A stretch of 64,000 nt of DNA from Guillardia theta CCMP2712. Its lineage: Eukaryota > Cryptophyceae > Pyrenomonadales > Geminigeraceae. Under the pieces are notes generated by a model that saw nothing but the letters and a program-made list of their open reading frames with translations, did no database searches and had not been told where the DNA came from. Of this stretch, positions 10,300 to 21,253 are shown piece by piece. Numbering within the stretch: the stretch's first letter is position 1; each line of letters opens with the position of its first letter. The translations under genes and the position numbers were made by a program. The stretch is taken from assembly GCF_000315625.1 (NCBI RefSeq), contig NW_005434661.1, forward strand, positions 877,467 to 941,466, in the 5' to 3' direction.

Positions 10300-12686
10300 A
10301 TGATGGCAGTAAGCCACCGAGACATCCTGAAGCGAACAGAACAGCTGGCAAGGTCTTCTCGACTGGCCATACACAGGTTGACACGGAGCGTTGATGCTCT
10401 TGAGCAAGATGTGTTGCCAGTGCATGAGCAGACCAGAACCTTGTATGAGTTACACCAGAACGCAGGGACGGCGATCGAGCGACTGGAAGACATGTGTGAT
10501 AAGCTCAAGTCAGTGATTAAGATAGGAGAGGTGCTGGGCAAAGCAAACAAGGATTGGGAGAAGTTCTACTCGTATCTGGAAGAACTCAATGCTTGCAGGG
10601 CCTTCCTCAAGAGCAGTCCTGCGCTTTCCAGAAGTAATGGCATTGTTCAAGTCACAGAACAAACTTTGAATATGGCGGTTGAATCTATCGTGAGTGAAGT
10701 AAGTCGTCTAGTTGACAACGTGCCCATCGATGTTGGACAAGATTTTCGTCAAAGAGATAAATCAGAGAAAGCAGACCAGTCACAACTTTTGCAAACTGTA
10801 CGGGAGCTGAGGAAGCTTCGAATGGCTCTGATCAAGATAGGACAGGATAGAATGCCCCAAGTGCTTCTGCGTCTGCGAATAGAAACGTCCCTTGCCTTCT
10901 ACAAGCGACTCGAAAGGCAAGAGAAAGCTATGAATGATCGTGAACTCGCCAACTACTCCCATCGTGATCCTTCTTCTGTAATCTCAAAGCTTCCTGATAC
11001 TCTCATCACCTTACTCAATTTCGAGAAGAAGATCTTTGGACATGTGCTTTCCAAAGATTTGGAATCTGAAAGCCAAACAGAGACAGAGAGCTTGGAAAAA
11101 GATGCTGAGGTTGACTACGAGATGGTCAAAATCTTCGACAGCTTCTGTTGCAAACTGATTCCAGAATTTTGTCGAGTGATGAAGGACAATCTCAAATCGA
11201 AATCCAAGGACCTTATGTCGCCTGACGTGTCTGCACAACATGCATGCAGCTGGACAATCTCTTGCATGGACTTGTACGATCGGTATGCTGAAGTCAGATC
11301 GGAGCTCATCAAGCTCTTTCGATACCTTCCAAGCGAAACCACTCTAGTAGGCGACATCGACGGACTTGTACCTGACATCTGCAGCGCATGCAGCGTCACC
11401 CTTGCTCAGCTGCCTGCCATAGTGCAGAGTCACGACGTGATGCGATTGGAGCAGCGGGCGGCGACAGACAAGTCGAAGCATCGGACGAAGGTGTTGGACT
11501 GCTCCGTATCTGAGATCACCAGGCTGCTTGGAGGGGAAATGAAGCAGTTTGTTATCCTCGAGGAGAAGTACAAGTCCATCTACCCGTCCATCAAAGAGTG
11601 TGACAAGAAGATGCACTTGCCTAACCTGCTGAGTGAATGGCTTGTCAACCTGTGTGATGCCTGGGAGGTTGGTACATACCAAGGATTACATGAAATTAAT
11701 TGGATGTTTTGTGCAGACAAACTTACAAGCAAAGGCGAAGTATCTGAACGACTCCAAGGCAGCTCTGGTTGTCCGAGGACTTGAGTTTATCTTCTAATTG
11801 ATGTTTCCTTCGTTTTGCATCAGATATTTTCGTTGAACAATCACTATCACTTTATCAAAAGGCTACAAAAGGAACCAGAGGTGACTTGCCCTTTCTTGGA
11901 CTTTCACTTTCGTGCCGATAGTTGCGTGTCGTTTGAATGTTTGCTTGGGACAGGTCAAGAAATCACTTGCTGGATTCCTGCTGGTCCGACACTAACACTC
12001 GACCTTCCGTTGCATTCGTTGAAGTTCTTCCAGGCACTGCAGAAAAAAATTGACCTTGAGAGCAAAGAACTGGTGAGCCCACTTTGCTTGTTCAAGTCTT
12101 CAGCTGAGCCTCATGGCGTGTTGGTCTATCTGCAGGTCCAGGACTCGTGGCTAGGAGCTCTCTCTGCTCTGTCTGCTGTCCATCTCCCCTCAAGCCACTT
12201 GAAGCTGGTGACTTCATGAAACTCTTCCACTGCCCTGCGGTGACATCGAGGCAGGACATGCGACTGAAAAGGAGTGAGAGGCACAGCGTGAAGGACGCGC
12301 TGACATTGTTCAACGCGGAGGTGAGGGTGAGATGCAACAGCAGCTGTTGAGCGAGCTTGTCAGGTTGAGATGATCCTGCACAACGAGATGTGGTATGTCG
12401 AAGACGAGGGCTTCCGACAGATGCTGGCTAAGGGTAAGAGGATGAATATCACGAGGCTGTGCGTGATGTGAGAGTTCAGGTGCAGCAGACTTTGTTCTGC
12501 CTTATTATGTAGATTTCGTCACCAAATTCTGTAATTCTTCGTTCTCGACACACAAAGACAAGTACATCAAAGCGAAAATTGAACTTTGCTAACAGACTTT
12601 TCAGGTACATCGCATATACTGATCAAAGTTTGCGATCAGCCATCGAGGCACTTTACTTGCGTGGTAGAGGGAAAGAATTACGATAG
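10300..12686 (+). CDS. EXO70: Exocyst complex component EXO70, ten exons
   Basis: EXO70 tethers secretory vesicles to the plasma membrane as part of the octameric exocyst; its C-terminus binds phosphoinositides. Exon 1 (10300-11667, 456 codons) holds the N-terminal coiled coil (LTRSVDALEQDVLPVHEQT) and the first helical bundles. Nine introns follow: 11668-11716, 11768-11823, 11881-11953, 11984-12033, 12073-12135, 12208-12254, 12321-12363, 12434-12479, 12562-12604. All are GT-AG, 43-73 nt, phase-consistent, some with CTAAC/CTAAT branch-like strings. Spliced exons restore family hallmarks: IFSLNNHYHFIKRL, then VKDALTLFNAE, VLPYYVDFVTKF and KYIAYTDQSLRSAIEALY before TAG at 12684-12686. The total of 638 residues is normal for EXO70. 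Two donors begin GTTG. The exon 5-7 region is the least certain. An additional 5' exon is possible but not needed. Confidence 0.88.
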
Positions 12687-12803
12687 GTTTCCTTATTTGT
12701 CCAAAGTTTAGATCTTAACTTTAACCAGAGAAGAGAGTAGCAAAATGACAAAGACCGTCACTCTCCGATCCGTTCAATCATCTTCTTCTCTATGTTTCTG
12801 GGC

Positions 12804-12871
12804 CAAATATTAGAGACAAGACGAACAGCAAATATTAGAGACAAGACGAACACAAATATTAGAGGCAAGAC
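12804..12871. repeat. Short tandem repeat, about 24 bp x 3
   Basis: Three near-identical units beginning CAAATATTAGAGACAAGACG sit between the converging 3' ends of EXO70 and the HMG gene. The third unit is diverged. Confidence 0.85.
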
Positions 12872-12884
12872 ACTGGCATAACAA

Positions 12885-13650
12885 TCAGGGTCGCACCTTC
12901 TTCTTCTTCTTCTTCTTCTCTGCTGAATGATCGTAGTCCTCGTGGTCGTACTCCGTCTCCTCGTGCTGCAAGCATGTCAATGCGGGCCAACAAGTCAAGA
13001 CAAGCAGACTCATGTGATTACGTGGTGCTTCTTCTTCTTCTTCTTGGTAGATTCCTGCTCCGCCTCTTCATGGCTGTCGTGCTTGTGTTTCTTGGAAGAC
13101 TTGTCTGCCGGGGCAGCGCTCTCTTTCACCTTCTTTGGTGTCACTTCAGCCTTCGGCTCCTGCTTCACCTTCACTTCTGCTATTGCCCGTCAGGCGACGC
13201 TCAAAGTATGTCAGCATGGCTTACCGCCAGCAGGATTACGTTCCTTTGCCTTTGCGTCGAACGTGGCTTTCTGTGCGGGGCTGAGGCCCTTCCATCGCCC
13301 CGCCAGCTGCTTCATGATCTCAGTTTGAGACTCTGAAGTCCCCGCGCTTCTGATCTTTTCTCCTTCTTCCTTGATGAAGATGTTGTAAGCAGATGGCGGC
13401 CTCGACTTCTTGTCGCCCTTGACCTGCACTAGAGTCAAGAACGCACATAGCCAAACTCAGCATGCCTTCCGTTTATCTTCCTTCAGTTCATGTCTGATCT
13501 CTTTTTGGAAAGTCACCAACGCCTTAGCACAATCCATTAATTAAAAAGGGATCGTGGGATACAAGACAGTACTACCTTCCCAAAGGTAGAGTAGGCTTCA
13601 CCTAGCCCTTGCAGAGCATCGGTTAGCTTAGCGAATGCTGCGTCCGACAT
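12885..13650 (-). CDS. HMG-box protein, four exons
   Basis: A DNA-bending chromatin protein with a single HMG box. Exons on the minus strand: 13650-13576, 13423-13225, 13179-13022, 12965-12885. Introns: 13424-13575 (152 nt), 13180-13224 and 12966-13021. Phases agree and give 170 residues. Exon 1 encodes a short helix (MSDAAFAKLTDALQGLG). Exon 2 encodes the box, with SRPPSAYNIFIKEEGEKIR, then IMKQLAGRWKGLSPAQK and FDAKAKE. Exons 3 and 4 form a charged tail: Lys-rich, a His/Glu/Asp stretch, and KKKKKKVRP at the end. The VKQEP string in the tail resembles a sumoylation consensus, which is an inference. It is convergent with EXO70. Confidence 0.88.
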
Positions 13651-14996
13651 GGCCAACTGTGCAACGACATCAGTACATGTGGTTATCCCACATTTGCAAA
13701 GAACATTGTCATAAGCACTCTCTCACGTCTATCAGAAAGAAACTCTGATACTATCTTATCACGCTATGCATTTTCGAAAAAGCTCAACATTTTCTTACAC
13801 CGGCATTCTGGTTTGATGGTGTTGCCCATTGATATCAACTTTGAAACAACTCTCTTAACAGATTGAACATGCCACCATCTCCACCGATTCTGATGTTGCT
13901 TGTGATAACCACTTAAGATATCAATCGTTTCCAACACTATCTCAAACTGATGTCTCACTCTATCTCATAGCTCGTTTCTCTTCCCCACAACTTCCTGGTT
14001 CCTTCATGTTCGGCCTGCTCTCCTCATGCCTTCACCTTTCCTTGCTCTCTGGTTTCTCGCATTACTATCTTGTCTTTCTGTCATCTGGACATCTCCCTTC
14101 CTCTCCTGTCTCCTGCCCTCTCTTCTGCTCATCCCACGCTCAGGCGCTTCCCAGCTCCAGCGCCATGCATAGGGATCCGCCCGCCGACATAAATGGGGTA
14201 GGGGTGGGCAAAGGAGATCAATGTGTCCGAAAATGGGGGTACGTGTCGTCCATGGGGTCCTGTACAACCAGTAATGGTGGGTACTTTTGAAGGTTCAAGC
14301 ACCGGTCATGTCAGAGATGATCAAGAGGTGCCCTGGGAACTCCAAAGCGGAGGGTATAGAGAGTGTAGGTCAAACAAAGGGGTGCTAAATCCTTGAATAG
14401 TTGGTGGGGGTACCTGCCGTTATTTTTTGATTCTCGAACAACTCCACCGAGCTCGCCCTGCGTGTATCATAGTATTGCCGGGCCCGGGCATGATGATCTC
14501 CGATACAGCATGTTGCCAACACTTTCATCATACTATGATACTGAAGAACCATACTTTAGAAAGCTGTTTGAACTACCGCGCGTTCAGCCTGGAATACCAG
14601 GCTTGCCTGGAATCTGGCCTGGAATACCCGGCGCTGTGCCTGGAATACCCGGCGCTGTACAATTACTGGATGGAGTGACGCATCCAGGGAGTGGTTTCTG
14701 CAGCAGATAGGAGCGCCGGGGCTGACATGTCGAGCGGATGGCTTCTGCGATAGCGTCGGGGGTGCATCCCTCCACAGCCTTGCAAGCCTGAGCTGTCCTA
14801 CTGTTAGGAAAGCGCTTCGTGAAGCTCTTCACCCTCTCGACCAAATCGGCTTGGGGGACCGAGGCATGTTGCGAACACTTTCATCATAGCTTCCTTCGCG
14901 CCCTGGCGGCTTCCCCTACACCGCGCGTGCAGCCATGATGCCTGGAATACCCGGCGCTTTTTGTCCTAAACCCTAAACCCATCATCTTCCCTCATC
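13651..14996. other. Region without recognised gene; holds small repeats
   Basis: No supported gene. It holds TGGAATACCCGGC-type tandem copies at 14587-14658, with a further copy at 14940-14957. A 125-nt dispersed fragment (14728-14852, listed separately) and two CCCTAAA units (14965-14980) also lie here. The collagen-like Pro-Gly-Ile-Pro-Gly reading of the tandem copies is a repeat artefact. Confidence 0.5.
14728..14852 (-). repeat. Dispersed 125-nt fragment, coding-like
   Basis: Matches 45343-45468 (opposite orientation) with only a few mismatches. Both copies read RTAQACKAVEGCTPDAIAEA in one frame, so it may be a piece of an unseen mobile or multicopy gene. The second copy sits exactly between two retroelement RT fragments. 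Confidence 0.8.
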
Positions 14997-15332
14997 TTAG
15001 GAGTCCAGCCGCAGTCGGTCCTTCTTGTCCACCTTCAGCGAGCAGGCCAGCACATGCATCTCTGCGGAATTGCTCAGTGCTATGAACAGGAAGCTAAGAG
15101 GTCGACGCTCTGTGTCGTCGCTCTCCGCCTCCTGCTCAAGCTCAGCAGCTGCCGTTGCCCGTGGCGAGAACGCGCTGCCCCTCCTGGCTTTCTTGCTCTC
15201 ACGCTCTGGGGTCTTCGCCCACTCTCTCAGCGACATGAACTCCAGGCTCAGTCCCCGGAGAGTAGAAGGTGTCGTGGAGGTGTGCACCGCATCCCTTCTT
15301 GCTGGCTGGTTTCTCGCTCGTCCAGTCTGCAT
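14997..15332 (-). CDS. Possible hypothetical protein or terminal exon
   Basis: 111 residues from ATG at 15332 to TAA at 14997-14999. The composition is protein-like: an Arg/Lys-rich first half, an acidic Glu/Asp patch (ELEQEAESDDTERR), then a short hydrophobic stretch. No family is recognised. It could be the last exon of a gene reaching into 15350-15940, where minus-strand frames are also open in part. Weak evidence. Confidence 0.25.
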   Translation of the reverse strand: MQTGRARNQPARRDAVHTSTTPSTLRGLSLEFMSLREWAKTPERESKKARRGSAFSPRATAAAELEQEAESDDTERRPLSFLFIALSNSAEMHVLACSLKVDKKDRLRLDS

Positions 15333-17026
15333 TCCCACTATACTGTGACTACGCTTATTCCTGGGCAAACATCGATTCTATGGATACCAACGAGAACACA
15401 CAGAACACCTCACCGTACAGTGTTTGGTACCTACGTCGGTGTGTTGTTAGATGTCGTGTTGGATGTTTTGATTGTGGCGGGAGGGGGTGGGGGGTTTGAT
15501 GGCTGCCTCCAGTCACTGGGCGTGCTCTGCATACCACATCATCAGCTGGATGCATTTCATCATCTTCTGCCTGCTCGCTCTTTTCCTGATCCTCCTTCCA
15601 TGTCTCATCGAGTCTCTTAAGAGACCAATCCACGACATTCTGAACACATCTGGAACAAGATCGATTTGTCCTGATTCAATAATTGACTGGATTGACGGGA
15701 TGTTGGGTTGCTGTGAAAAGATCGTATTGAAGCCATACACCCTTGGGCCCATAGTGCCACCGCTTATTGCTGTTAACTCCTATCCCGTGCTCACGCCAGT
15801 GGTATCCTCCCCAGGAGTGGTCGCTTTGCAGCCTCCTGTCCTTCATCAGACTCAGATACCTGTCTCCCCGTTTTGAACAACACTGGTATCCTTTACTATC
15901 CTGCAGCCACGATATGTTGCTCACAACGTCTGTCGTGATCATGGGGATTTACACTAGCCCACGCTTGTTTCAAGATCGCATCAAAGAGAGCTTGTTTTAG
16001 AGTGAGCTCGAGTTTGGATGGTAAAAACAAAAAAGACAAGCGGATGGAATGTTTTCTTGTTCGATTGCCTGTTCAAAAACTGGCAATGGAGTCCCACTTG
16101 CGTCACAAGTACCGATGGTAGGATGAGATAGCTGCGTCATTGCAGCATGCAGCTCAGGAATTTTCCCTCGTAGCTGAGTCATTTTGAACCTTCACCCTGA
16201 GGCCTTGATGATAGAGTCACGCATCTGTGTGCAAAATGTTTGGCCTACGTCAGCCTGCCACTTGCCCTGTGATGAACAAGACGAGGAGCACAATATAGAG
16301 CCAGAGATCATCGACCGCTGGGAGCTGCGTGTCCTAGTAGAAATTGATTTGATCCAGGCCATACACGCACATCCCATCATACCTTGCGCCTAATATGCGT
16401 GATCGAGGTAGAGAAATCGTGTACGCGATCTTCTTGTTCCTCGTAGTGAACGAGCAAGTCACAACCAGGCGATGGCAAAGATGGAATTGGCTGCAAGGCA
16501 TAACATGCGCCTACAACAACGCCTGATGCGCACGGGTGCGTCCGCATTAATCGTGCTCACTTGTTTTGTTCGGATTTACAAACACGCCTTCCTTCAGTCG
16601 TGATGCTACACTTGCAGTATCCCGACGAAGAAGAAGCCGCAATCATCGTGGCAACTCATCAGTTACCAGATCAATCGATCATCCAATGCACAACACGGTC
16701 AAGTTTACTAATCTTGCGCTGCACTCACCTCCTCATTCATACCCACAGCCAAACTCGCTCCTCTAATCCAATGAAGAACTGAACAAGCAGCGTTGTTGTA
16801 TCAAGCTATTTTCAGTTGATTGATAGCTGGGGGGCAAATACGAACGCGTCTGAGAAGCGAACATCGCGCAGAACAAATATCAAATTACTCTCTTGACCCA
16901 GACTAGGATAAACGTAGAGCTACTATATGTGACTCTATTGCTTTTTTTCTTATATTATAACGTCGCAGGTTATACGACAGGGACAGCTTCCTAAGGTCCG
17001 CAAGGCCCCTAATCTGAGGCGGCCGG

Positions 17027-17396
17027 GTAGAGAAAGAGATCAAGAGTGTAGAGGATCCGAGGAGGCATGCAGAACTTCGTGAAGACAAGGAGCAGCTTCG
17101 CACAAAAGAGGAGCAGCTTCGCAAAGACAAGAAGCAGCCAGAGTCAGATGCTGGGCTTGATCGCGTCGGCTTGTGCAATGACAAGAAATACTTCCGTGTA
17201 GATACCTCTTACTTGATGGTGGTCGGCGATGGGAACAGCCGACAAGAGCGTCTGCTCTATTGCCGAGAAGCCTTCTTGAAGCAGCATACTTTCCTGAGAG
17301 AGCGGGTGCTTGACCGAGGGCACTGACGGCGACGTTATCCTTCTTGTCAGGCTGAATGCTGTAGCAGACGGCTTTTGTGTTCAGGTCGCAGGTAGT
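17027..17396 (+). pseudogene. Deleted fragment of family A NTPase-nuclease gene (left arm)
   Basis: Plus-strand copy of an internal part of gene A. It begins in the Lys-Glu coiled coil (EKEIKSVEDPRRHAELREDK) and continues to FLRERVLDRG. It then skips the stretch that holds the P-loop and resumes in LNAVADGFCVQVAGS. It points toward the full gene A on the opposite strand, 500 bp away. A fused open frame of about 120 codons of unknown origin continues to 17771. Confidence 0.8.
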
Positions 17397-17897
17397 GAGG
17401 CCGACAGACCGTCCAAGGCTGCCGTTTCCTTGTTTGGCGAGGCTTTCACTTTGCTCCGAGCCAGGTCCGGTCACTGGGCACCGCAGCCCGTTATGGAGTA
17501 CACTGATCAAAGATTTAAGTTAGGAGTGAGATGCCGCGTCACCTGCAAGGCGTTCCTGGCACTAGGCCGATGGCACGGGTTAATCCTGGATTTCAGCGTG
17601 TCACACGTATTTGACAAGGATGGGATTAGCCCGAATACTGCGGCAACGAGAAAACTCTTGGAGGGATTGAGCAGTGTTTCCTCGTTGTACGCCGAGATGC
17701 CTTGCTATATCAAGCCATGTCATCAAAGAAGTGTGGTGGCTGGCGGAGCGCCCAGCACCATTCTGAAATGAAAAGATCCTTGCAGTGTGGGAGGCGTGAA
17801 AGAGCGCCTCCGGGACCCTCCATGAGTCGTCTTGTATCTCTCTGTTTTTGTATCAATGAAATCTCAAAGCATTACTCTACTCTGCTTGGACTCCTCC

Positions 17898-20078
17898 TCA
17901 GTTCAAAGGTGGAAACGCAACCTTCGCCTTCTTCTTCTCCTCGCCTTTCTTCCATCCATATCCCTCCAGCGCCCCACAGTCTTCGACAGGGCTTATCCGG
18001 AACACCGGCATCCTCTGATTCGGGATGAGGAAGATGATCTCCACCTTCCATGCACGACCTGGAGGAATGCCGAGGGCCGTGAGAGCATCCAGGAAGAAAG
18101 AAAGCTTCAGAGCATGCTTCTCTCTCACGGTTACCTGCACAAACACTGCCTTCTTGGCATTCTTGTCTACGATCAATGCATCGTATCCTCCCTGAAGCTC
18201 GCTGATCGGCCTAAAGCATACCGCAGTGCGAGGGAGAGAATGATTGCCTTGCAGCGGATCAAAGAACACGACGCTATGTCCTTTCCAAGGCCGAGCCTCA
18301 CGTGGTCTGTTATGTGATCTGCGGTAAGTCAATCTCAAGCCCCGTTGCACCTCCTTGAAAAAGATCATCTCGAATAAGCATCCCTTCACTGCCGCATTGG
18401 ATATGCTGTATTTGGAAAAAACTCTCTTCAACTCCTCTGCTTCAATTTCGTGCATAAGCTTCCAGGAAATATACTCGCTTGCTGGCAACCACCTTACTTC
18501 ACCGTCGATCACGAAAGTTGCTATCAAGCGATTGACCAACTGCGTCGAAGAAGCGCCTATGTTGCCCCTGAAGATAAGCTCCAGATCTGGAACACTCCGA
18601 AACGCTTGATGGATAAACTTAACCACATCGTACGCGCTCATTTCGAACATGTGCCGACACGACCCACCAGCGAGGTAATGCTTCTGCCTGACCCGCGCTT
18701 CTTTCGACCTACCCAACTGCATCTTCTTGATACCCAATCTGCTCAGATCCAGCAGACCCAGATCCATCTCCAACATGGATTCTACTTCCTCATAAAACTC
18801 GTCTGACTGCACTGCCTGCAAGTATTCATCAATGGTCCAGGAGACGACGAGATGCTCTTCCAACTGCAGCAGCTTATCCTCGTGATAGTAAATTTTGTCC
18901 CTAGAAGCCATGGATGTCACCACCACCAACCGTCGATTGCTTCTGTCGATGTCACGCCACCTTCTGCATGCATCAAAGGCTTCCCAATGATTTGGTTGGT
19001 GTCCTAAGAACCCATCCAGTACAACGAAACGCCTGTTGCCGTTGGACCATTCTCTGAGCAACGTCTCCACCAGCTTCCCGGCAGTTATCCTCTCGATTAC
19101 GCATGTTCGTCTCGTACTACCTGCGACCTGAACACAAAAGCCGTCTGCTACAGCATTCAGCCTGATGAATGTCACACTCCATTCGTTCATGTCCAGCATC
19201 AACAAGAAGGATAACGTCGCCGTCGTCTTTCCTGTCCCTGGCGAGCCCATTATCCACCCAAGGGCACCCCTGTCCAGCACCCGCTCTCTCAGGAAAGTAT
19301 GCTGCTTCAAGAAGGCTTCTCGGCAATAGAGCAGACGCTCTTGTCGGCTGTTCCCATCGCCGACCACCATCAAGTAAGAGGTATCTACACGGAAGTATTT
19401 CTTGTCATTGCACAAGCCGACGCGATCAAGCCCAGCATCTGACTCTGTCCAAGCAATGCTCGCTCCCGACAAGGGACTCTTCTGAAGGCTGCCCTCTCTG
19501 AATAAAAGCAGCTGTCGAAGCTGCTCCTTGTCTTTGCGAAGCTGCTCCTCTTTCTTGCGAAGCTGCTTCTTGTCTTTGCGAAGCTGCTCCTCCTTCTTGC
19601 GAAGCTGCTCCTTGTCTTCACGAAGTTCTGCATGCCTCCTCGGATCCTGTTGCCCTACACTCTTGATCTCTTTCTCTACAACCTGAATATCGTTCTCTAC
19701 ACTCTTGATCTCTTTCTCTACACTCTTGATCTCTTTCTTTACACTCTTGATCTCCTTCTGTAACCCCTTGATCTCTTTCTCTACCCCCTTTTCGGAGCTC
19801 TCATCTCCTCCGCGCAGAGTGAGACATTCTCGGACATTACCAATATTCCGTAGGTCACTCTCAGGGTTGTCTAGCAAAGTTTGTGCAGACCTTGTTTGGA
19901 ATCCTCCGCTCAAACATGTCAAAGGTGTCAAAGATCTAGCAACCTCGAAGGCCCCACAAAAGCTTCCGTCCAGCTCCCTCCCATCAGCGAACTGCACGTT
20001 TGCCGGTCTCTTGAAGCATGCGAAGAGGACAAGCAAACCACGCATGGCAGGTACCGGCACAGCGGAGGCAGGCGCCAT
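17898..20078 (-). CDS. Family A RHS/Crinkler-like P-loop NTPase with C-terminal nuclease-like domain (copy 1)
   Basis: An intact intronless frame of 726 residues from ATG at 20078. A hydrophobic N-terminus (MRGLLVLFACF) is followed by an LTLRGG string at 86-91. Next comes a Lys/Glu coiled coil of 7-residue units (KEIKSVE, then KEEQLRK) at 99-190. An NTPase follows: Walker A GSPGTGKT at 278-285, Walker B RFVVLDG at 350-356, a VTSM sensor-like strand at 387-390, and AGGSCRHMF at 470-478. The C-terminal part shows E570, GYDALIV (D633), VFVQVT (Q648, T650) and H655. That matches the E..D..QxT layout of the PD-(D/E)XK-like nuclease in RHS and Crinkler proteins. Family assignment is from motifs; function is inferred as a DNA-directed NTPase-nuclease, a selfish or effector-type protein. 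Copy 2 differs by a few residues and 7 coiled-coil residues. Confidence 0.75.
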   Translation of the reverse strand: MAPASAVPVPAMRGLLVLFACFKRPANVQFADGRELDGSFCGAFEVARSLTPLTCLSGGFQTRSAQTLLDNPESDLRNIGNVRECLTLRGGDESSEKGVEKEIKGLQKEIKSVKKEIKSVEKEIKSVENDIQVVEKEIKSVGQQDPRRHAELREDKEQLRKKEEQLRKDKKQLRKKEEQLRKDKEQLRQLLLFREGSLQKSPLSGASIAWTESDAGLDRVGLCNDKKYFRVDTSYLMVVGDGNSRQERLLYCREAFLKQHTFLRERVLDRGALGWIMGSPGTGKTTATLSFLLMLDMNEWSVTFIRLNAVADGFCVQVAGSTRRTCVIERITAGKLVETLLREWSNGNRRFVVLDGFLGHQPNHWEAFDACRRWRDIDRSNRRLVVVTSMASRDKIYYHEDKLLQLEEHLVVSWTIDEYLQAVQSDEFYEEVESMLEMDLGLLDLSRLGIKKMQLGRSKEARVRQKHYLAGGSCRHMFEMSAYDVVKFIHQAFRSVPDLELIFRGNIGASSTQLVNRLIATFVIDGEVRWLPASEYISWKLMHEIEAEELKRVFSKYSISNAAVKGCLFEMIFFKEVQRGLRLTYRRSHNRPREARPWKGHSVVFFDPLQGNHSLPRTAVCFRPISELQGGYDALIVDKNAKKAVFVQVTVREKHALKLSFFLDALTALGIPPGRAWKVEIIFLIPNQRMPVFRISPVEDCGALEGYGWKKGEEKKKAKVAFPPLN

Positions 20079-20087
20079 CTCATCGGT

Positions 20088-20132
20088 CTTTACTCAAAGT
20101 TAAGTTAAAAATCAGTACGACGACAATCAATT
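20088..20132 (-). promoter_or_regulatory. Dispersed motif directly upstream of gene A1
   Basis: A stretch (reverse complement GTACTGATTTTTAACTTAAC and onward) ends about 9 bp before the A1 ATG. It recurs at 20813-20846, at 31321-31362 before A2, and in diverged form at 4989-5020. It may be a core promoter or 5' UTR element carried with the gene; the role is inferred. Confidence 0.45.
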
Positions 20133-20238
20133 TTAGAGCTGCGCGTCCGATCTCAGGCCCAGTTCCCGGGCCTTCCTGAGCCTTCAAGCCGCTGATCACG
20201 GTTCATCACTGAGGCCAGTTTTTCCGCCGGGAAGGCCC

Positions 20239-20550
20239 TTACCTCTTGTAGTAGCACCACCCCACTGGGTTGGAAGGATCGGACTGAATTAACGGTTTGA
20301 GAGCAAAGTGTCGGGCCTTTATATCCTCAGGCTTGGGCCGGGTTGCCGCCGCAGCTTCCGACATGGAGGTCGCCGGCCGCGCCGGTAGGATTGCGATTGG
20401 CTGTACTTTCCGAGTTCTCAGGCTTATAGTACTGCCGTCTTTAATCGTTGCTAGCCAGTCTTGATTTGTCTGGCACGTTCCACCGTTGTTCCCATGATGA
20501 TCCCTCGTGATCAATTCTGAGTCCGATCCGATGTCCGAGTCCTCACTCAT
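20239..20550 (-). CDS. Possible small ORF / first exon of unknown gene
   Basis: 103 residues from ATG at 20550. The start is acidic (MSEDSDIGSDSEL) and the end (DPSNPVGWCYYKR) is followed at once by GTAAGG, a good splice donor, so it may be a 5' exon. Most of it is deleted in the right arm (only about 31130-31210 remains), so it is not essential to the duplicated unit. No family recognised. Confidence 0.3.
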   Translation of the reverse strand: MSEDSDIGSDSELITRDHHGNNGGTCQTNQDWLATIKDGSTISLRTRKVQPIAILPARPATSMSEAAAATRPKPEDIKARHFALKPLIQSDPSNPVGWCYYKR

Positions 20551-21135
20551 CAGGCTTGTTGAGCAGTCACAGTGATATTTTCTGGTAGGAATCCACTGAT
20601 TCTTCTGTGATTCCGGGCACTAATGTGTTTAAATTCTTTGTTGCCTTGTCTGTTCAACGGTTCGACCAGGGCCCGGAATCTCCGAGGCTCGATCCAGTCA
20701 AAGAAACCGTTGAGTGATTGATAGTTACTAGTGAAAGTTGAAGTCAGGGCCCGGCCTGGTCACACTAATAAATCATAGAACCAAAGCCTCCCTGCGGGCT
20801 TCTTTACTCAAAGTTAAGTTAAAAATCAGTACGAGGACAATCAGGAGAGTCGAGGAGGCTTGACCCTGACACTGTCGCACAGGCCAAACGGCCGCCCGGC
20901 GAGAAGAGAAAAGACAGCGAGAACCAAACCTAATCCTGCCGACTGCTGTCCCCCAAACTTAACTGATACCTTCACTTAACGGCGCGCAGGACAAGTCCCC
21001 CGCGCGGCCAAAGCCTCAGTACGGACGGGTTCGTCAACACCCCATAAAAGTTTGTTTTTTCCCGAGGACTGCCCCCCTTTTTTTTGCGTGGTTGGAGTAG
21101 CGGCTTTCGCTGCCTTTTTTCATTTCCTAGTATTA

Positions 21136-21225
21136 TATTGAGGCGGGTTTGTAGGCTTTATCATCGTCCTCCTTTGTTTGCTCCGGTTTGCCTTTTCTTT
21201 TCAGTCAATAAAAAGCTTTAAAAAA
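21136..21225 (+). promoter_or_regulatory. Family B upstream region, shared with 30312-30400
   Basis: TTGAGGCGGGTTTGTAGG, then a T/C-rich stretch with TTTGCTCCGGTTTGC and TCAAT, about 30-120 bp before the B1 ATG. A similar sequence occurs at 30312-30400 before the AT-rich ORF. It could be a promoter or the 3' end of another repeat. Confidence 0.35.
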
Positions 21226-21253
21226 TAATAGAGTTGGGAGTTGGTTCCGAAAC

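Larger units (their letters stand above)
15976..20711 (-). repeat. Left arm of a large inverted duplication
   Basis: The reverse complement of this segment is found at 30994-38842 once the LTR element there is removed. Identity is very high through gene A, the A fragment, small ORFs such as 15997-16182, and the flanks. The outer end matches up to about 15976 (CGCATCAAAGAGAGCTTG); the inner end matches up to 20711 (CCAGTCAAAGAAACCGTT). The left arm keeps roughly 300 bp around 20330-20620 that the right arm has lost. Confidence 0.9.

Noticed and set aside
14387-14844. Collagen-like Pro-Gly-Ile-Pro-Gly repeats in two frames and both strands
   Set aside because: Short tandem DNA repeat of TGGAATACCCGGC type; no gene context.
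14965-14980. CCCTAAACCC as telomeric repeat
   Set aside because: Only two units, inside ordinary sequence; too short to claim a telomere fusion.
17396-17771. Possible new domain fused to the gene A fragment (ORF 17310-17771 and mirror 33657-34118)
   Set aside because: An open frame of about 120 codons with plausible composition, but identical in both arms by duplication and with no family resemblance, so no independent support.
15976-20711. Inverted arms as a DNA transposon with terminal inverted repeats
   Set aside because: The two ends of the unit do not resemble each other in inverted orientation and no target duplication was found around either arm.
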